Shown here one piece after another: positions 34,987-43,194 of a stretch of 64,000 bases of DNA. A program made the translations under genes and the position numbers. Under the pieces are notes generated by a model that saw only the letters and a list, made by a program, of their open reading frames with translations, ran no database searches and had not been told where the DNA came from. Where the stretch lies: positions 434,001-498,000 of the forward strand of contig NZ_AP025471.1 of NCBI RefSeq assembly GCF_024347375.1. Direction: 5' to 3'. The stretch is from Vibrio coralliirubri. Its GTDB lineage: Bacteria > Pseudomonadota > Gammaproteobacteria > Enterobacterales > Vibrionaceae. The stretch's first letter is position 1. Each line of letters starts with the position of its first letter.

Positions 34987-37053
34987 ATGACTTTTAAATT
35001 TCCAACTGTTAAGCGAAATCAGCGTTCTCATTTTAATAATAAAACGTTACTTACTCTCGGCATTACCTCACTCCTTATCGGGTGTGGTTCAGACAAAAGT
35101 TCAGACTCAGGAACCACGCCAGAGCAACCACAACTGATGCCGCTGCCGGCAAAAACAATCACCACGAATGTTGGCAACGCGACGCTAAAGGCATTGCAAG
35201 AATCCGTTTTGATTCAAGACACTCAAGGCGAAGAGATCTTGGTTGATATTGAAGCTTTTAAAGGCGTTCAATTTGGCCATGCAAATCGTTTTGCCCATAG
35301 TGAACTGACCTATTTAGAGAACACGATTGATGCAACCGAGTTTGGTGATGCATGCCCACAGTTAAAGGCAACAGCTCAATCGCAGTCGGAAGATTGTCTC
35401 AACATGAACCTATGGCGCCCAGAGGGAACACAAAGCGGGGATGGTTTACCTGTCTATCTGTTTATACACGGTGGAGACTTTGAGTACGGCTCGGGGTCTG
35501 CCAAGCTTATTCATGGAGACACGATTGTGGCTCAAGGATCGGCAGAGACTAACCCGTTCATTTTCATTACATTCAATTATCGATTGGGTGTATTGGGGAG
35601 TCATTGGGTTAAGGGCGAAAACAACAGTGGCAACTACGGCATTGGTGACCAACAAACTGCGCTAGAGTGGGTAAACCAACATATAGAAGCATTTGGTGGA
35701 GACGCTCAGAATGTCACGCTGATGGGGCAAGGTTCAGGCGCGATGTCTGTATCGATATTGCAGCAGCAAGCAGAGAAAGAAGGGCAGGCTAATGACTACT
35801 TTCAACGTAGTATCATGCAAAGTAATCCGTATGGCTTTGAATACCGAAGCTACGATGTTGCGAAGAGCCAAGACGACGAGTTAGATCTTGTTGACGCATC
35901 TTTGGAAGAAGTGTTGCTCACTCAAGAGTCGTTATTGTCACCGACAACGCGTATCAAAGATTGGCTACTTAAAGGTATTCTGCCATTAGTAAATGAATAT
36001 TCACCAATATCATTAGGCAAGGCAGACCATACACCCATGGGGACTTTAATGCCTTTCTCGCCTTATTTGGTGTGTGAAAAGACATCTCTACTCGGGGCGT
36101 GCAGTCAAAATGCAGCACAACCGTATCAGTCTGATTTTATCGTTCCAACGGTAATCGGCGTTAACGCAAAAGACTCGAACACGATGAGTATGTTGCCAAC
36201 TCTGACGTTTCTTATTCCTAAAATACTCGATTTGGTGTTGGAACAATCACCAGAGCTGCAAAGTGATAACGCCACCTCTCAAGACTGGATTAATGCGATT
36301 CAAAACTGGGTGCAAAGTGATGAGGCATCAACAGATATTGATTCGCTATTTGCATCGGCAGATGGCGAAGCAACCATACAACTTGAACTGGAAGATCTGC
36401 TTGCCGTGTTGCCTAAATCGGCTTACGAAGCGGTGAGTCAATTGTATTTTGGACTTGAAAATCGAAACAGTACAAGCGAGCTACTGTCGCTTACCGACTT
36501 TTATCCAAATGACGAAAGTGAGCTCGATAATGCAATGCGAAATATGGGGCAGTTCAAAATGATGATGAACGACATGCTCTTTAGTGGCCCATCACGTATT
36601 AAAGCAAAGCAATCGCAACAACCCGTCACGTTTTACCAGTTTGACTACAAACCGAGCTTCAATGTTTGGGCTTACAATACCAAGGGCGAAGAGCGAAGCG
36701 TCGATATTTCAGATGCATTAAAAACCGTCTCTTGTATTAGTGGAGCGTGTAATGGTTCAGAGCTGCCATTTGTGTTCAACAAGCCGTTTAAATTGGATGG
36801 TGAAGAAGCATCGCCGTCGAAGAAAGACAAAGCACTGATGAACAAGTTGTCACGAATTTGGTTCAGTGATGCGCTGTTTAGTGATTACCAATATAGTGAA
36901 GCGACCGACAGTGTTATGTCGATAGATAATGAAGGCAGTATCCACCTAGAATTAGACTGGGATAATTACTTCCAGCAAGGTGCCGACCCGGTATTGCGAA
37001 ATGGACGATTAAATGGCCTAGAAGACCTTAATCTCATTGCCAATTATCTTTAA
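34987..37053 (+). CDS. Carboxylesterase-fold lipoprotein with altered nucleophile elbow
   Basis: 688 residues. A basic N terminus and LLTLGITSLLIGCGSDKS form a lipoprotein signal (lipobox LIGC). The type-B carboxylesterase fold is clear: SEDCLNMNLWRPEG, PVYLFIHGGDFEYG (oxyanion loop), FNYRLGVLG, GNYGIGDQQTALEWVNQHI and FGGDAQNVTLMGQGSG. Where the family has G-E-S-A-G, this protein reads G-Q-G-S-G: the usual nucleophile position is Gly and Ser is one residue later. The enzyme may be inactive, or use the shifted Ser. Anchored facing the periplasm or surface. Own operator upstream, strong terminator downstream. Confidence 0.85.
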   Translation: MTFKFPTVKRNQRSHFNNKTLLTLGITSLLIGCGSDKSSDSGTTPEQPQLMPLPAKTITTNVGNATLKALQESVLIQDTQGEEILVDIEAFKGVQFGHANRFAHSELTYLENTIDATEFGDACPQLKATAQSQSEDCLNMNLWRPEGTQSGDGLPVYLFIHGGDFEYGSGSAKLIHGDTIVAQGSAETNPFIFITFNYRLGVLGSHWVKGENNSGNYGIGDQQTALEWVNQHIEAFGGDAQNVTLMGQGSGAMSVSILQQQAEKEGQANDYFQRSIMQSNPYGFEYRSYDVAKSQDDELDLVDASLEEVLLTQESLLSPTTRIKDWLLKGILPLVNEYSPISLGKADHTPMGTLMPFSPYLVCEKTSLLGACSQNAAQPYQSDFIVPTVIGVNAKDSNTMSMLPTLTFLIPKILDLVLEQSPELQSDNATSQDWINAIQNWVQSDEASTDIDSLFASADGEATIQLELEDLLAVLPKSAYEAVSQLYFGLENRNSTSELLSLTDFYPNDESELDNAMRNMGQFKMMMNDMLFSGPSRIKAKQSQQPVTFYQFDYKPSFNVWAYNTKGEERSVDISDALKTVSCISGACNGSELPFVFNKPFKLDGEEASPSKKDKALMNKLSRIWFSDALFSDYQYSEATDSVMSIDNEGSIHLELDWDNYFQQGADPVLRNGRLNGLEDLNLIANYL

Positions 37054-37074
37054 CCAACTAACCAACTAACCAAC

Positions 37075-37105
37075 AAAAAAAGTGATCCATTAGGATCACT
37101 TTTTT
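37075..37105. terminator. Bidirectional terminator between the esterase-like and LysR genes
   Basis: AGTGATCC and GGATCACT pair around ATTA, flanked by seven As on the left and six Ts on the right, so it can serve both convergent genes. Confidence 0.92.
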
Positions 37106-37155
37106 GTTTGTATCATAAGCAAGTATGCATCAATGCCATGCTTACTTTAGCGCTT

Positions 37156-38073
37156 TTAATTCAATGGGTTCTGCAGTGCAATAAAGCGTTCAACGTAGGC
37201 ATCTGTCGCTGTCATGATCGACTTTTTCACTTCCATGATCTGTTTTGAATGTGGATTCCATAGCGCAAACGAGAATTTCATTCCCATCTTCAGTTGGTCT
37301 AACTCCAGTGTTTCCAAGCTTTCTGTTACATAGGGTGACTCTGACAACACCTTAGGTAACCACGCCCAACCGAGCTCGTCTTGAACCAACTTTATAACCA
37401 AGGCAAGCTGATCAACCTCTTCATGTATCGCTGATACTAAGAGCTTCTCTTTGAGACCTTCATCTTTAAACGCACTCAAAACGAACTGACGTGTGCTGCG
37501 TAAAGCGGTTAATGCTTCTGTTGGCGAAAGCTGGGAGAGTTTGCCTCCTTTTTTCACAAACGGCAAAAACTCGATATGGCCAATAAAGGTCGAGTCCTTA
37601 CTGTACATACCTTTGCCTTTGTCGATCATCACCAAGCCAAAGTGAATATCACCACTTGCTAAGCCTTGTTCAATCTGGCTCTTTGTTCTCACCAGAAAGT
37701 TAACCTTCATGTTTGGAAAGTCTTGGTCGAGTTGGGCTCGTATGGAAGAGAGCAGGCGATGTGGAGTCATACTTGGATAGGCAAAATTGATGCTTTCCAG
37801 TCCACCGTAAGAGAGGCTTAGCGCGATATTATCGAAGATACGAGATTGCTCTATCGCAGACTTAGCGTAGTGATAAAGAAGCTTACCATCTTCAGTCGGT
37901 TCTACTGTGCGACCTATGCGCTCAAATAGCTCAACAGCTAGCACGTCTTCAAGGTTATTGATGACTTGGCCAGTGGTTGTACGGTGTTTGTTTAATCGGG
38001 CAGCAGCCTTGCTGAATGAACGCTCTTCGTAAACGGTCACAAAGGCGAGTAACTGTTCAATACTAAAATTCAT
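37156..38073 (-). CDS. LysR-family regulator, candidate controller of the GAYG operators
   Basis: 305 residues. The N-terminal HTH (VYEERSFSKAAARLNKHRTT, then GQVINNLEDVLAVELFERIG) and a substrate-binding domain are present. It sits in the middle of the six operator-bearing transcription units and is the only regulator gene inside that cluster (30.3-41.6 kb). The shared operator has a T-N11-A-like core, as LysR proteins prefer, so I infer this protein binds it. It has its own inverted repeat at the start codon, consistent with autoregulation, but no copy of the operator. Confidence 0.85.
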   Translation of the reverse strand: MNFSIEQLLAFVTVYEERSFSKAAARLNKHRTTTGQVINNLEDVLAVELFERIGRTVEPTEDGKLLYHYAKSAIEQSRIFDNIALSLSYGGLESINFAYPSMTPHRLLSSIRAQLDQDFPNMKVNFLVRTKSQIEQGLASGDIHFGLVMIDKGKGMYSKDSTFIGHIEFLPFVKKGGKLSQLSPTEALTALRSTRQFVLSAFKDEGLKEKLLVSAIHEEVDQLALVIKLVQDELGWAWLPKVLSESPYVTESLETLELDQLKMGMKFSFALWNPHSKQIMEVKKSIMTATDAYVERFIALQNPLN

Positions 38074-38112
38074 ACGTTGTACTCAATTGTTAGTCCATTA
38101 AGTATAACGTAT
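38072..38112. promoter_or_regulatory. Inverted repeat overlapping the LysR start codon
   Basis: ATACGTT (38072-38078) is mirrored by AACGTAT (38106-38112), 7 bp arms with 27 bases between. The left arm overlaps the LysR ATG, a position suited to negative autoregulation. Confidence 0.4.
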
Positions 38113-38141
38113 CAGATATTCGTAGGGTTAGGTAATTCATA

Positions 38142-38173
38142 TGCCCAACTATGATGTGCGTCGTAGTTGGGCA
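38142..38173. promoter_or_regulatory. 10-bp stem inverted repeat between the DUF3299 and LysR genes
   Basis: TGCCCAACTA (38142-38151) pairs with TAGTTGGGCA (38164-38173) around a 12-base loop. It follows the DUF3299 stop by about 50 bases but lacks a T tract, so it may be a weak terminator or mRNA-end structure for that gene, or an operator of the LysR gene. Confidence 0.5.
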
Positions 38174-38220
38174 GAATAGGTATTTGGGGGGAGGTTGGAG
38201 CGCAGCGGTACAGGAGTTTG

Positions 38221-38709
38221 TTATTGATAGGGTGCGATTTCGATATCAATCATTTGATAACCCGTATCGGCAACGTCTGTCGAGGTATCTTTCGTTCTCA
38301 GGGTTCCCGTCAAATACACCGTATCCCATAACCCTTGTGCGCTCACATCTTTAGGAGAGTTTACATAGATGATTTGATTGGTCGGTGGTGGCGGTACGTG
38401 TATGCAGGCACCGTAATAAGGAACCAACAAAAACTCAGTAGCGATCTCATCATCACCTTCAAGAGGAATGATGAATCCCGGAATCTTAACACGTTGCCCA
38501 TCAAGTTCTTTTCTTACTGAGCCTAACTTATTTTGTTCTGGCATATCCCAAGAATGTTCGGCGAGGAAAGGCTGTGTCGCTTTTCTGATCATGGCTTGTT
38601 CTTGTGCTGGTACAAGATAAATCCACTCTATTTCCTGGGTGTCTGCGTGAACGGAGAACGCGCTAAAAAGTGCGACTGATAGTCCAAGGGTTGTTGTTAG
38701 CTTTTTCAT
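38221..38709 (-). CDS. DUF3299 periplasmic protein
   Basis: 162 residues. Signal peptide (about 1-22, ending SVHAD) and the family signature YYGACIHVPPPPTNQIIYV, in which Cys and His could bind a metal. DUF3299 proteins are small periplasmic proteins of unknown role, often near ABC transporters or lipoprotein genes; here the neighbours are hydrolases and outer-membrane proteins. Transcribed from an operator-bearing promoter divergent from the 38997 gene. Confidence 0.85.
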   Translation of the reverse strand: MKKLTTTLGLSVALFSAFSVHADTQEIEWIYLVPAQEQAMIRKATQPFLAEHSWDMPEQNKLGSVRKELDGQRVKIPGFIIPLEGDDEIATEFLLVPYYGACIHVPPPPTNQIIYVNSPKDVSAQGLWDTVYLTGTLRTKDTSTDVADTGYQMIDIEIAPYQ

Positions 38710-38748
38710 GTTGCCTCTTTAATATCTTTGCTGTTGGGGATGCAGGCG

Positions 38749-38803
38749 ATATTAAAGTGGTATGGATCATCAAACGAATCGTCAATGATGGATCAAACTC
38801 GTC
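38749..38803 (-). promoter_or_regulatory. GAYG-type operator and promoter of the DUF3299 gene
   Basis: On the minus strand: operator GACGAGTTTGATCCATC (38803 to 38787) and -10-like TAATAT (38754 to 38749), 43.5 bp centre to centre. Same geometry as the plus-strand copies although in the opposite direction, which argues against chance. Confidence 0.62.
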
Positions 38804-38867
38804 CTTATTGTGGTTGTTTATCGAGGGGGTTAGGAGATATCAACAGAGCAACTGAATTCATTATTTG

Positions 38868-38924
38868 GACGTGTTACATCCGTCCAAGTGGAGTTTTAGA
38901 TAGATCAGTTCCATTCAATAATAT
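38868..38924 (+). promoter_or_regulatory. GAYG-type operator and promoter of the 253-aa outer-membrane gene
   Basis: Operator GACGTGTTACATCCGTC (38868-38884) within a wider GGACG/CGTCC inverted repeat. -10-like AATAAT (38917-38922, 43.5 bp centre to centre) or TAATAT (38919-38924). A short hairpin GCGAAC-A-GTTCGC (38943-38955) follows in the 5' leader. Confidence 0.58.
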
Positions 38925-38996
38925 CGGTGTACGGAAACGAGGGCGAACAGTTCGCTCATTCATAGGAGGGTGATAACTTAACTTACACAGGTATAT

Positions 38997-39758
38997 ATGA
39001 TGATTAACCGCAAAACACTTTCACTATCTATTCTTTCAGTTGCAGCGACAGCGCCTTTATTAGCAGCGCCTCTATTTGCTGCAGAGTCTGAGCCGAACCC
39101 TTCAGACTTAACGGAAACGAGTACATCAGCGTATTTTGGTATGAGTAACCAAGGCGATGTAAAGGGCTCAATATCTGGAGACTTTCATTTTGATAATGGG
39201 CAGACAGGCATGCTTACCGTCGAAGGAACGATGACTCAACAGGGGAAATATTCTGACAGTCGAGTTCAGTATTTCCATGTTTTTTCAACAGAGAACAAAA
39301 TTGTTCCAAGAGCTGCGCTATCGCTCGACGTTATTGATAACTCGATGTTTACTTCTGCGTCATTGGGCGGAGTTGCAGCGATTGATAGCGGGGTGAAAGG
39401 ACTGCAGTTATTCCCGCGCTTAGGCGTATTGGCCGGTGAATATTCTGATGCGTCAGTGTTGTCGTTTGATGCTGACAAGAAAGAAGCGATAGGCGGATCA
39501 GCCGCTTTCTATATGATGTATCAGTTGGGTGAAGATGGTACCTACATCGGCGCATGGCCAGAGTACAATTACTTAAACGGTGATATTGAAACGTCGATGC
39601 TTAAATCAACATTAATGATTGCGACGCCTTTCTCTAACGATAAAACTCGATGGGGGCAGCTAAGAGTCGATAACACCACAGGTTATATGCAATCCCAAAC
39701 TCGCTCTATTGATATCGACGATACGGTTGTTTGGGCTAACTACAAATTCTATTTCTAA
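38997..39758 (+). CDS. Small outer-membrane barrel-type protein, 253 aa
   Basis: Starts MMINRKTL with a signal peptide (cleavage near PLFAAES, about residue 29). The mature protein is a series of amphipathic strands with long Gly/Ser-Asp turns (MLTVEGTMTQQGKYSDSRVQ, LQLFPRLGVLAGE) and ends DDTVVWANYKFYF, with terminal Phe as in outer-membrane barrels. It resembles the proteins at 59475 and 58675 in size and style. No recognised family. Behind an operator-bearing promoter; strong terminator 20 bases after the stop. Confidence 0.7.
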   Translation: MMINRKTLSLSILSVAATAPLLAAPLFAAESEPNPSDLTETSTSAYFGMSNQGDVKGSISGDFHFDNGQTGMLTVEGTMTQQGKYSDSRVQYFHVFSTENKIVPRAALSLDVIDNSMFTSASLGGVAAIDSGVKGLQLFPRLGVLAGEYSDASVLSFDADKKEAIGGSAAFYMMYQLGEDGTYIGAWPEYNYLNGDIETSMLKSTLMIATPFSNDKTRWGQLRVDNTTGYMQSQTRSIDIDDTVVWANYKFYF

Positions 39759-39777
39759 CTTTTGATGTATAACCGGA

Positions 39778-39806
39778 AAGGCAGCGCTAATAGCGCTGCC
39801 TTTTTT
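39778..39806 (+). terminator. Terminator of the 253-aa outer-membrane gene
   Basis: AAAGGCAGCGCTA pairs with TAGCGCTGCCTTT around a very short loop, then Ts. Textbook Rho-independent terminator. Confidence 0.95.
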
Positions 39807-39961
39807 CGTTTGTGGCGTGACTAATTGAGTCGCTTAACCCGCTAACTTTCACACGAATTTAAGAAAATTAAATAATTTCAAAAATACTATCATCAAAGTA
39901 AGCCGTGTTTAGATGTGGGTTCTTAACAATATCAATAGCTTACTCTACTTGATGAGATTTG

Positions 39962-40016
39962 GATGTGTTGAGTCCGTCCTATGTGATTTATCAGACTGAC
40001 AAAGTTCATTAATAAT
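39962..40016 (+). promoter_or_regulatory. GAYG-type operator and promoter of the amidohydrolase gene
   Basis: Operator GATGTGTTGAGTCCGTC (39962-39978); -10-like AATAAT (40011-40016), 43.5 bp centre to centre. Transcription would begin after the upstream in-frame ATG at 40015, which supports the start of the gene at 40078. Confidence 0.58.
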
Positions 40017-40077
40017 GCGAATCAAAGAGGCGGACAACGCTGACTTAATTTACTTATTTACCTTTGGAGTCAACATT

Positions 40078-41646
40078 ATGAACAAGCAAATCAAAGCTAC
40101 TCAAATCAAACGTACGGCCCTAGCAATGCTGGTGGCAATGTCACCAAGTGTCTTCGCTTATGATCTCGTTATCATGAATGGTCGAGTTATGGACCCTGAA
40201 ACGGGCTATGACCAAGTTGCCAATGTCGCAGTTGAAGATGGAAAGATCGTCGCTATCACTCGAGATGCTATCGAGGGCGATAAAATGATTGATGCTGAAG
40301 GGCTGGTTGTTGCACCTGGTTTTATTGATACTCACTCACACGTTGTTGCGATTCCAGTCATGCAAAAGCTACAACTACGTAGTGGTGTTACAACGCCATT
40401 GGCTCTAGAAGTTGGCGCTTATCCAGTGAGTGATTGGTATCAACGATTGGAAGGCCGTTCACAAACGAACTTTGGTGCGAGCGTGTCATCTGCGGGTATT
40501 CGTACCAAAGTCTTTAACGACGATTACCACACACGCACGGGTACAATGATTAACGATATTTTTGATACCGAAGAGGCAAAAGCATCGAAGATCTCTGGTG
40601 ATTCAATGACTAAGATTGCATCAAGAGAGCAAATAGAAACGATTTCTGAAATGGTCGATAAAGAGCTCAAAGATGGCGGTTTAGGTATCGGTGTTCCAGT
40701 GGGTTATATGTCTAAAGCGGCAACGACCATCGAAACTAAAGAGTGGCAGAGACTTGCGGGTGAATACGGTGTTCCAACGTTTTTGCACGGCCGATTCTCA
40801 AGCCAACTTCCACCAACATCGGGCTTAATTGGTATTGAAGAGATGCTATCTGGAGTGGGTATTTATGGTGGTGGTTTGTTGGTTCAGCACATGCACCAGC
40901 AAACTCTCAATGAAACACCTGTCGCACTTAAGATGCTGGACGATGCAAAAGCAAAAGGCATGAACGTCGCAGCAGAGATCTACCCATATAACTATGGTGC
41001 AACCATTGCAGCGGCGGACTACCTAGAGCCAGAAAACTACCAGCGCAATATGGCACGAGATTACTCAGATATTATTGAAACAGAAACAATGAAACCTCTA
41101 ACTAAAGAGCGATACGAGCAATTGCTAAAAGAGAACCCTCAAGCGAGTGTTATGTTCTACGGTGCAACGGATCAAGACCTTAAAAACGCGCTCGCTCATG
41201 AGTCAACAATCGTTGGTAGTGATGCTTTCCCACTGATGAAAGAGGATGGAATGATGGCTTACAGCTGGAATACGTCTTATGAAGGTCTACAAGGACACCC
41301 AAGAGCCGCTGGTACTCAAGCTAGAGTATTGAAAATGGTTCGTGAAGACAACCTGATGCCATTGATGTCTGCGGTTTCTAAAATGTCTTACATGCCAGCT
41401 AAGTTCTTGCAAGACAATGGTATTAACCAAATGAGCCAAAAGGGTCGTATTCAAGTGGGCGCTGATGCTGACATCACGATGTTTGATCCAGAAACGGTAA
41501 CGGACAACTCGACACTTAAAGAACCAGGTTTGCCATCAACAGGTATCCCATATGTTGTGGTTAACGGAACAGTAGTCGTAGGAGACTCTAAAGTGCTGCC
41601 AAATGTTTACCCGGGTAAAGCGGTGCGTAATAGCGTTACCAAATAA
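40078..41646 (+). CDS. Exported amidohydrolase, N-acyl-D-amino-acid deacylase-like
   Basis: 522 residues. The ATG at 40078 has GGAG nine bases upstream and gives a signal peptide (about 1-26, ending SPSVFA); the frame continues back to 40015 but that part precedes the predicted transcript start. Amidohydrolase features: VVAPGFIDTHSHV (metal-binding HxH), FLHGRFS and VQHMHQ (His ligands of the barrel), VGSDAFP (catalytic Asp), and ADADITMFDPETV with VVVNGTVVVGD (C-terminal beta domain). Closest to D-aminoacylases, which release free D-amino acids from N-acyl forms. Periplasmic. Operator-controlled; followed by terminator, then the TRIC-like and exporter genes. Confidence 0.85.
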   Translation: MNKQIKATQIKRTALAMLVAMSPSVFAYDLVIMNGRVMDPETGYDQVANVAVEDGKIVAITRDAIEGDKMIDAEGLVVAPGFIDTHSHVVAIPVMQKLQLRSGVTTPLALEVGAYPVSDWYQRLEGRSQTNFGASVSSAGIRTKVFNDDYHTRTGTMINDIFDTEEAKASKISGDSMTKIASREQIETISEMVDKELKDGGLGIGVPVGYMSKAATTIETKEWQRLAGEYGVPTFLHGRFSSQLPPTSGLIGIEEMLSGVGIYGGGLLVQHMHQQTLNETPVALKMLDDAKAKGMNVAAEIYPYNYGATIAAADYLEPENYQRNMARDYSDIIETETMKPLTKERYEQLLKENPQASVMFYGATDQDLKNALAHESTIVGSDAFPLMKEDGMMAYSWNTSYEGLQGHPRAAGTQARVLKMVREDNLMPLMSAVSKMSYMPAKFLQDNGINQMSQKGRIQVGADADITMFDPETVTDNSTLKEPGLPSTGIPYVVVNGTVVVGDSKVLPNVYPGKAVRNSVTK

Positions 41647-41673
41647 AGCTACCTAAACAAACGTTCATAGAAG

Positions 41674-41709
41674 CAGACGCGACAACTTCGGTTTCACGTC
41701 TGTTTTTTT
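41674..41709 (+). terminator. Terminator of the amidohydrolase gene
   Basis: CAGACG pairs with CGTCTG around a 17-base loop, then seven Ts. The TRIC-like gene therefore probably depends on read-through or its own weak promoter. Confidence 0.75.
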
Positions 41710-41740
41710 ATCACCAAATTAGCATCTAAAGGGTCATCAA

Positions 41741-42382
41741 ATGTTCGTAACAACCACGGAACTCATAAATACTATCTCTGTCCTTGGTACTGCTGCTTTC
41801 GCGTTCTCTGCGGTATTGGCAGCGAGTGAAAAAAAGACGGATATTTTCACGGTGGTGGTATTGGGTGTAATCACAGCAGTAGGGGGAGGCAGCACACGTG
41901 ATGTATTGCTCGATGTGACCGTGTTTTGGTCAGAGGAACTGTATTATGTCTGGATTGCGGTTGTGAGTAGCTTAATCGGCTTTATCTGTGTTTCGTTTTT
42001 GAAGAAGCGTTGGTTTCATACGATCAACCTTTATGTCGATGCGATTGCTATCGCCATGTTTGCGATTCAAGGGACTGAAAAAGCATGGAGCTTAGGTTTC
42101 GGGCTACCGCTAGGTCCAATCATGTTGGGTATTATTACGGCCGTGGGAGGAGGGGTTATAAGGGACGTTTTGATTCAACGTCCGACGCTACTGTTATCAA
42201 AAGAGCTTTACGCAATCCCTGTTGCATTAGGCTGTACATTACATGCGACTACACTGGCGTTGCTTCCACAATATACCGATGTGAGTGCGATTGTTTCTAT
42301 TGCCCTTGTGATTTACATACGCCACCTGTCGATTAGTAAACAACTTGCTGTTCCAAAGTGGGCGACATTGAATCCAGTTTAA
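41741..42382 (+). CDS. TRIC/UPF0126-family membrane protein
   Basis: 213 residues, about seven membrane segments. The two internal repeats each hold the family signature: VITAVGGGSTRDVLLD and IITAVGGGVIRDVLIQ. These are prokaryotic homologues of trimeric intracellular cation channels; in several bacteria UPF0126 genes lie beside amino-acid metabolism genes (glycine has been proposed as substrate). AAAGGG precedes the ATG. Confidence 0.9.
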   Translation: MFVTTTELINTISVLGTAAFAFSAVLAASEKKTDIFTVVVLGVITAVGGGSTRDVLLDVTVFWSEELYYVWIAVVSSLIGFICVSFLKKRWFHTINLYVDAIAIAMFAIQGTEKAWSLGFGLPLGPIMLGIITAVGGGVIRDVLIQRPTLLLSKELYAIPVALGCTLHATTLALLPQYTDVSAIVSIALVIYIRHLSISKQLAVPKWATLNPV

Positions 42383-42491
42383 AACCAGTTTCCGTTTTAT
42401 TTCACTGGCATTGATCGTTTTCTTTACTCGACTCAAGACAGCATGATACGTTCATGATCAATTATGTTGGGTTATAGAAAAGGACAGTCCA

Positions 42492-43118
42492 ATGTCATTA
42501 GAAAGTGCGATTACATTCTTTATTGCCATGTTTATATTTGGTATTACTCCGGGGCCTGGCGTATTTGCCATTTTAGCTCGTGCTATGGTTCAAGGATGGC
42601 GAAAGTGCGTCACGCTTTCATTAGGTATGATATGCAGTGATCTTATTTATCTTGCGCTTGCCTGTTTTGGTCTAGCAACGATTGCCGAGAATTGGTCGAT
42701 TGCGTTTGAGGTGATTCGCTACGTTGGTGCAGCCTATTTGATTTACTTGGGCTACAAGATGTTTAAGAGCCTACCTGAAGTGCAAGGCTCTGCGGAACTT
42801 GCCGCCAAACAGAGTCAGAAATCCGAACTTGCGAGTTTCGCGCAAGGCTTTTTGATTTCAGCATCAAACCCTAAAGTGATTCTATTTTATATTTCGTTCT
42901 TGCCCACTTTCATTGATCTGACGGTTCTGCGTTCACAAGATATCGTCTTGGTTTCTGCGCTAGCATCTGTTGCTCTGATGTCCGGTTTAATGCTTATCGC
43001 TGTAGGCGCGGGCAGAATGGCAAGTTTGCTGAAAACGCCACGTGCACATAAAAGGTTAAACCAAAGTGCTGGTGGAATAATGATTGCAGCTGGCTCATAT
43101 TTGGCGATAAATCGATAA
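42492..43118 (+). CDS. LysE/RhtB-family amino-acid exporter
   Basis: 208 residues, about six membrane segments. It shows the family opening FGITPGPGVFAILARAMVQGW and the GFLISASNPKVILFYISFLP segment. These proteins export amino acids such as threonine, homoserine, lysine or leucine. AAGGA precedes the ATG. Placed after the D-aminoacylase-like and TRIC genes it could export excess amino acid released by hydrolysis, an inference from context. Confidence 0.9.
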   Translation: MSLESAITFFIAMFIFGITPGPGVFAILARAMVQGWRKCVTLSLGMICSDLIYLALACFGLATIAENWSIAFEVIRYVGAAYLIYLGYKMFKSLPEVQGSAELAAKQSQKSELASFAQGFLISASNPKVILFYISFLPTFIDLTVLRSQDIVLVSALASVALMSGLMLIAVGAGRMASLLKTPRAHKRLNQSAGGIMIAAGSYLAINR

Positions 43119-43136
43119 ATACGATTATTTAAACAG

Positions 43137-43164
43137 AAAGGCGAACCGATGGGTCCGCCTTTTT
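43137..43164 (+). terminator. Terminator of the exporter gene
   Basis: AAAGGCGAACC pairs with GGTCCGCCTTT (one mismatch) around GATG, then further Ts. Confidence 0.85.
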
Positions 43165-43194
43165 AGTTGCAGGAAAGTAGCTAATGTTCGTGCA

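Noticed and set aside
36000..37053. Frameshift or truncation in the esterase-like gene to explain the odd elbow.
   Set aside because: The frame is continuous on both sides with family motifs before and after, so the change is a substitution.
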